Part shown: positions 60,301 to 64,000 of the stretch, piece by piece
Position numbering within the stretch: position 1 is the first letter of the stretch
Layout: every line of letters begins with the position of its first letter
Assembly: GCA_022605955.1 (NCBI GenBank)
Contig: JAKCOZ010000328.1
Coordinates: 186,001 to 250,000, forward strand
Direction: 5' to 3'
Length of the DNA stretch: 64,000 nucleotides
Source: Rallus limicola
Taxonomy: Eukaryota > Chordata > Aves > Gruiformes > Rallidae
The notes under the pieces: generated by a model
The model's database searches: none
Told to the model about the DNA's origin: nothing
The model's input: the letters and a program-made list of their open reading frames with translations, nothing else
Position numbers and translations under genes: made by a program

Positions 60301-63300
60301 TTTCCTTTGCCTGGAAAGAAGGAACATACCTGCTACCCTCCTACAGTGCTTTTCTCGGCCCTAGCAGACTGCAGTTCAAAACATGCTAAACGTCCAGCAA
60401 TAACTCCCAAAGTAAAGAAGCTAGGACGAAAAGGCATAGCTTGTCTGAAACCTCCTAACAGGACACACAAGCAGACCCTGTCATTTTGGCTCTCAGCCTT
60501 TTCCTTTGCCTGGAAAGAAGGAACATACCTGCTACCTCCTACAGTGCTTTTCTCGGCCCTAGCAGACCTGCAGTTCAAAACATGCTAAACGTCCAGCAAT
60601 AACTCCCAAAGTAAAGAAGCTAGGCATGAAAGGCATAGCTTGTCTGAAACCTCCTAACAGGACACACAAGCAGACCCTGTCACTTTGGCTCTCAGCCTTT
60701 TCCTTTGCCTGGAAAGAGGGAACATGCCTGGAAGCTCCTACGGTGCTTTTCTCGGCCCCTAGCAGACTGCAGTTCAAAACATGCTAAACGTCCAGCAATA
60801 ACTCCCAAAGTAAAGAAGCTAGGCATGAAAGGGCATAGCTTGTCTGAAACCTCATAACAGGACACACAAGCAGACCCTGTCACTTTGGCTCTCAGCCTTT
60901 TCCTTTGCCTGGAAAGAGGGAACATGCCTGGAACCCTCCTACGGTGCTTTTCTCGGCCCTAGCTGACTGCAGTTCAAAACATGCTAACGTCCAGCAATAA
61001 CTCCCAAAGTAAAGAAGCTAGGCATGAAAGGCATAGCTTGTCTGAAACCTCCTAACAGGGACACACAAGCAGACCCTGTCACTTTGGCTCTCAGCCTTTT
61101 ACTTTGCATGGAAAGAGGGAACATGCCTGGAACCTCCTACGGTGCTTTTCTCGGCCCTAGCAGACTGCAGTTCAAAACTTGCTAAACGTCCAGCAATAAC
61201 TCCCAAAGTAAAGAAGCTAGGACTGAAAGGCATAGCTTGTCTGAAACCTCCTAACAGGACACACAAGCAGACCCTGTCACTTGGCTCTCAGCCTTTTCCT
61301 TTGCCTGGAAAGAGGGAACATACCTGGAACCCTCCTACGGTGCTTTTCTCGGCCCTAGCAGACTGCAGTTCAAAACATGCTAAACGTCCAGCAATAACTC
61401 CCAAAGTAAAGAAGCTAGGACTGAAAGGCATAGCTTGTCTGAAACCTCCTAACAGGACACACAAGCAGACCCTGTCACTTTGGCTCTCAGCCTTTCCTTT
61501 GCCTGGAAAGAGGGAACATGCCTGGGAAGCTCCAACGGTGCGTTTTCTCGGCCCTAGCAGGACTGCAGTTCGAAACATGCTAAACGTCCAGCAATAACTC
61601 CCAAAGTAAAGATGCTAGGCATGAAAGGCATAGCTTGTCTGAAACCTCCTAACAGGACACACAAGCAGACCCTGTCACTTTGGCTCTCAGCCTTTTCCTT
61701 TGCCTGGAAAGAGGGAACATGCCTGGAACCTCCTACGGTGCTTTTCTCGGCCCTAGCTGACTGCAGTTCAAAACATGCTAAACGTCCAGCAATAACTCCC
61801 AAAGTAAAGAAGCTAGGCATGAAAGGCATAGCTTGTCTGAAACCTCCTAACAGGACACACAAGCAGACCCTGTCACTTTGGCTCTCAGCCTTTTACTTTG
61901 CATGGAAAGAGGGAACATGCCTGGAACCTCCTACGGTGCTTTTCCTCGGCCCTAGCAGACTGCAGTTCAAAACTTGCTAAACGTCCAGCAATAACTCCCA
62001 AAGTAAAGAAGCTAGGACTGAAAGGCATAGCTTGTCTGAAACCTCCTAACAGGACACACAGCAGACCCTGTCACTTTGGCTCTCAGCCTTTTCCCTTTGC
62101 CTGGAAAGAGGGAACATACCTGGAACCTCCTACGGTGCTTTTCTCGGCCCTAGCAGACTGCAGTTCAAAACATGCTAAACGTCCAGCAATAACTCCCAAA
62201 GTAAAGAAGCTAGGACTGAAAGGCATAGCTTGTCTGAAACCTCCTAACAGGACACACAAGCAGACCCTGTCACTTTGGCTCTCAGCCTTTTCCTTTGCCT
62301 GGAAAGAGGGAACATGCCTGGAAGCTCCTACGGTGCTTTTCTCGGCCCTAGCAGACTGCAGTTCGAAACATGCTAAACGTCCAGCAATAACTCCCAAAGT
62401 AAAGATGCTAGGCATGAAAGGCATAGCTTGTCTGAAACCTCCTAACAGGACACACAAGCAGACCCTGTCACTTTGGCTCTCAGCCTTTTCCTTTGCATGG
62501 AAAGAGGGAACATGCCTGGAACCTCCTACGGTGCTTTTTTCGGCCCTAGCAGACTGCAGTTCAAAACATGCTAAACGTCCAGCAATAACTCCCCAAAGTA
62601 AAGAAGCTAGGACTGAAAGGCATAGCTTGTCTGAAACCTCCTAACAGGACACACAAGCAGACCCTGTCACTTTGGCTCTCAGCCTTTTCCTTTGCCTGGA
62701 AAGAGGGAACATGCCTGGAAGCTCCTACGGTGCTTTTCCTCGGCCCTAGCAGACTGCAGTTCAAAACATGCTAAACGTCCAGCAATAACTCCCAAAGTAA
62801 AGAAGCTAGGCATGAAAGGCATAGCTTGTCTGAAACCTCCTAACAGGACACACAAGCAGACCCTGTCACTTTGGCTCTCAGCCTTTTCCTTTGCCTGGAA
62901 AGAAGGAACATACCTGCTACCCTCCTACAGTACTTTTCTCGGCCCTAGCAGACTGCAGTTCAAAACATGCTAAACGTCCAGCAATAACTCCCAAAGTAAA
63001 GAAGCTAGGCATGAAAGGCATAGCTTGTCCTGAAACCTCCTAACAGGACACACAAGCAGACCCTGTTACTTTGGCTCTCCAGCCTTTTCCTTTGCCTGGA
63101 AAGAGGGAACATGCCTGGAAGCTCCTACGGTGCTTTTCTCGGCCCTAGCAGACTGCAGTTCAAAACATGCTAAACGTCCAGCAATAACTCCCAAAGTAAA
63201 GAAGCTAGGCATGAAAGGCATAGCTTGTCTGAAACCTCCTAACAGGACACACAAGCAGACCCTGTCACTTTGGCTCTCAAGCCTTTTCCTTTGCCTGGAA

Positions 63301-63328
63301 AGAGGGAACATGCCTGGAAGCTCCTACG
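57366..63328 (+). repeat. 17-unit A110 block and a second copy in the indel-rich tail
   Basis: The run beginning at 57,366 is: A110; T21 with A158; T38; G190; TTCGAA with T74; T21 with A158; T38; G190; TTCGAA with T74; T9; A182 ending with the altered start; T137. It is matched unit for unit by the run beginning at 60,743. The A110 bases are at 57,475 and 60,854, which is 3,379 apart: 17 units plus 13 net inserted bases. I can account for all 13 insertions. An extra A110 unit at about 60,055 is followed by a T21 unit with A76, a junction not seen elsewhere. Confidence 0.82.
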
Positions 63329-63924
63329 GTGCTTTTCTCGGCCCTAGCAGACTGCAGTTCAAAACATGCTAAACGTCCAGCAATAACTCCCAAAGTAAAG
63401 AAGCTAGGCATGAAAGGCATAGCTTGTCTGAAACCTCATAACAGGACACACAAGCAGACCCTGTCACTTTGGGCTCTCAGCCTTTTCCTTTGCCTGGAAA
63501 GAGGGAACATGCCTGGAACCTCCTACGGTGCTTTTCTCGGCCCTAGCTGACTGCAGTTCAAAACATGCTAAACGTCCAGCAATAACTCCCAAAGTAAAGA
63601 AGCTAGGCATGAAAGGCATAGCTTGTCTGAAACCTCCTAACAGGACACACAAGCAGACCCTGTCACTTTGGCTCTAGCCTTTTACTTTGCATGGAAAGAG
63701 GGAACATGCCTGGAACCTCCTACGGGTGCTTTTCTCGGCCCCTAGCAGACTGCAGTTCAAAACTTGCTAAACGTCCAGCAATAACTCCCAAAGTAAAGAA
63801 GCTAGGACTGAAAGGCATAGCTTGTCTGAAACCTCCTAACAGGACACACAAGCAGACCCTGTCACTTTGGCTCTCAGCCTTTTCCTTTGCCTGGAAAGAG
63901 GGAACATACCTGGAACCTCCTACG

Positions 63925-64000
63925 GTGCTTTTCTCGGCCCTAGCAGACTGCAGTTCAAAACATGCTAAACGTCCAGCAATAACTCCCAAAGTAAAGAAGC
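63925..64000 (+). repeat. Partial satellite unit at right edge
   Basis: These bases match unit positions 1-76, with no indel. The array continues beyond the window on this side too. Confidence 0.93.

Larger units (their letters stand above)
1..64000 (+). repeat. Satellite DNA array, 198-bp unit, about 322 complete head-to-tail copies
   Basis: The same 198-base unit follows itself without a gap across the window, always in one orientation. Counting from the GTG at 146, there are exactly 289 units to 57,365 (57,220 bases, equal to 289 x 198 minus three one-base deletions plus one insertion). Another 33 units follow to 63,924, with partial units at both edges. Units differ at only a few percent of positions, and the differences are mostly recurring variants at about 25 sites. 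The unit contains a CTGCAG at unit positions 24-29, which is kept in every copy I read, so the array should give a 198-base PstI ladder. Composition is about 49% G+C. I found no interspersed element, unique insertion or inverted segment. The unit length is close to a typical nucleosome spacing, as for many centromeric and pericentromeric satellites, but location on a chromosome cannot be inferred here. I do not recognise the family. Confidence 0.98.
57029..64000. other. Indel-rich tail, probably unpolished sequence
   Basis: From the extra C at 57,029-57,032 to the end I count 31 inserted and 5 deleted bases against the unit, in just under 7 kb. The preceding 57 kb has three deletions. Inserted bases are about 20 C, 8 G, 2 A and 1 T, and nearly all lengthen an existing run or repeat a neighbouring base. 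Examples are at 58,711, 58,884, 59,752, 59,994, 60,270, 60,567, 61,059, 61,541, 62,592, 63,030, 63,471 and 63,741. Deletions are near 60,986, 61,283, 61,494, 62,060 and 63,675. Two isolated substitutions (58,954 and about 61,535) are also private. Density rises after 58.7 kb. Insertion excess at short runs is typical of residual long-read error. Confidence 0.85.

Noticed and set aside
58502..63990. Many short open frames in the tail as small genes
   Set aside because: They are pieces of the same repeat frames cut up by single-base indels that probably come from sequencing error.
1..64000. CRISPR array
   Set aside because: The whole 198-base unit is repeated. There are no short repeats separated by unique spacers.
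1..64000. Ribosomal, histone or tRNA gene cluster
   Set aside because: The 198-base unit is too short for rRNA or histone genes. I see no tRNA cloverleaf or 5S internal control region in it.
1..64000. Bacterial or phage origin
   Set aside because: No ordinary prokaryotic genes, ribosome binding sites or operons occur in 64 kb, and a homogeneous satellite with CpG depletion is a eukaryotic feature.
1..64000. Transposable element inserted in the array
   Set aside because: Marker spacing stays at exact multiples of 198 apart from the one-base events listed, which leaves no room for an insertion.

Overview
The whole 64,000-base window is one uninterrupted tandem array of a single satellite DNA. 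The unit is 198 bp, taken here to start at the GTG at position 146. I count 322 complete units, plus 145 bases of a unit at the left edge and 76 bases at the right edge. All units run head to tail in one orientation. I see no unique sequence, ordinary gene, RNA gene, transposon, CRISPR array, promoter or terminator anywhere. Both ends of the window lie inside the array, so its true size and its flanks cannot be seen. The organism is a eukaryote. The unit has about 49% G+C but only 3 CpG against about 11.6 expected from its C and G content. Strong CpG depletion of this kind is usual in vertebrates with methylated genomes, so a vertebrate is my best guess. I do not recognise the satellite family and cannot name a species or chromosome position.

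The units differ by a small set of recurring single-base variants. The main sites, numbered from the GTG, are 9, 21, 33, 38, 45-49, 74, 76, 81-84, 95, 110, 137, 139, 158, 165, 174, 182, 187-190 and 198. Variants are reused in many combinations, and runs of units recur as multi-unit blocks. Blocks I could trace are: a 7-unit block in two adjacent copies with a third nearby (8.7-14.2 kb); a 14-unit block in two adjacent copies (16.2-21.7 kb); a 2-unit block inside a 9-unit block (37.0-40.7 kb); a 14-unit step whose copies share a one-base deletion (42.1-46.5 kb); a block family of 17, 10, 20 and 17 units (48.1-60.7 kb and beyond); and a 5-unit block in two adjacent copies (54.8-56.8 kb). An 8-unit run also recurs 54 units away (30.6 and 41.3 kb). 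This is what unequal crossing-over and gene conversion are expected to produce.

Because 198 is divisible by three and one plus-strand frame of the unit has no stop, an open frame runs from the left edge to 42,931 (14,261 codons from the GTG at 146). It continues in shifted segments after three single-base deletions at about 42,905, 45,676 and 48,059. An antiparallel frame is also mostly open. I judge both to be by-products of the repeat.

The last 7 kb, from 57,029, is different. It carries 31 inserted and 5 deleted bases, against three deletions in the preceding 57 kb. The pattern looks like unpolished sequence near a contig end or a low-coverage segment, and small indels there should not be read as biology without checking.
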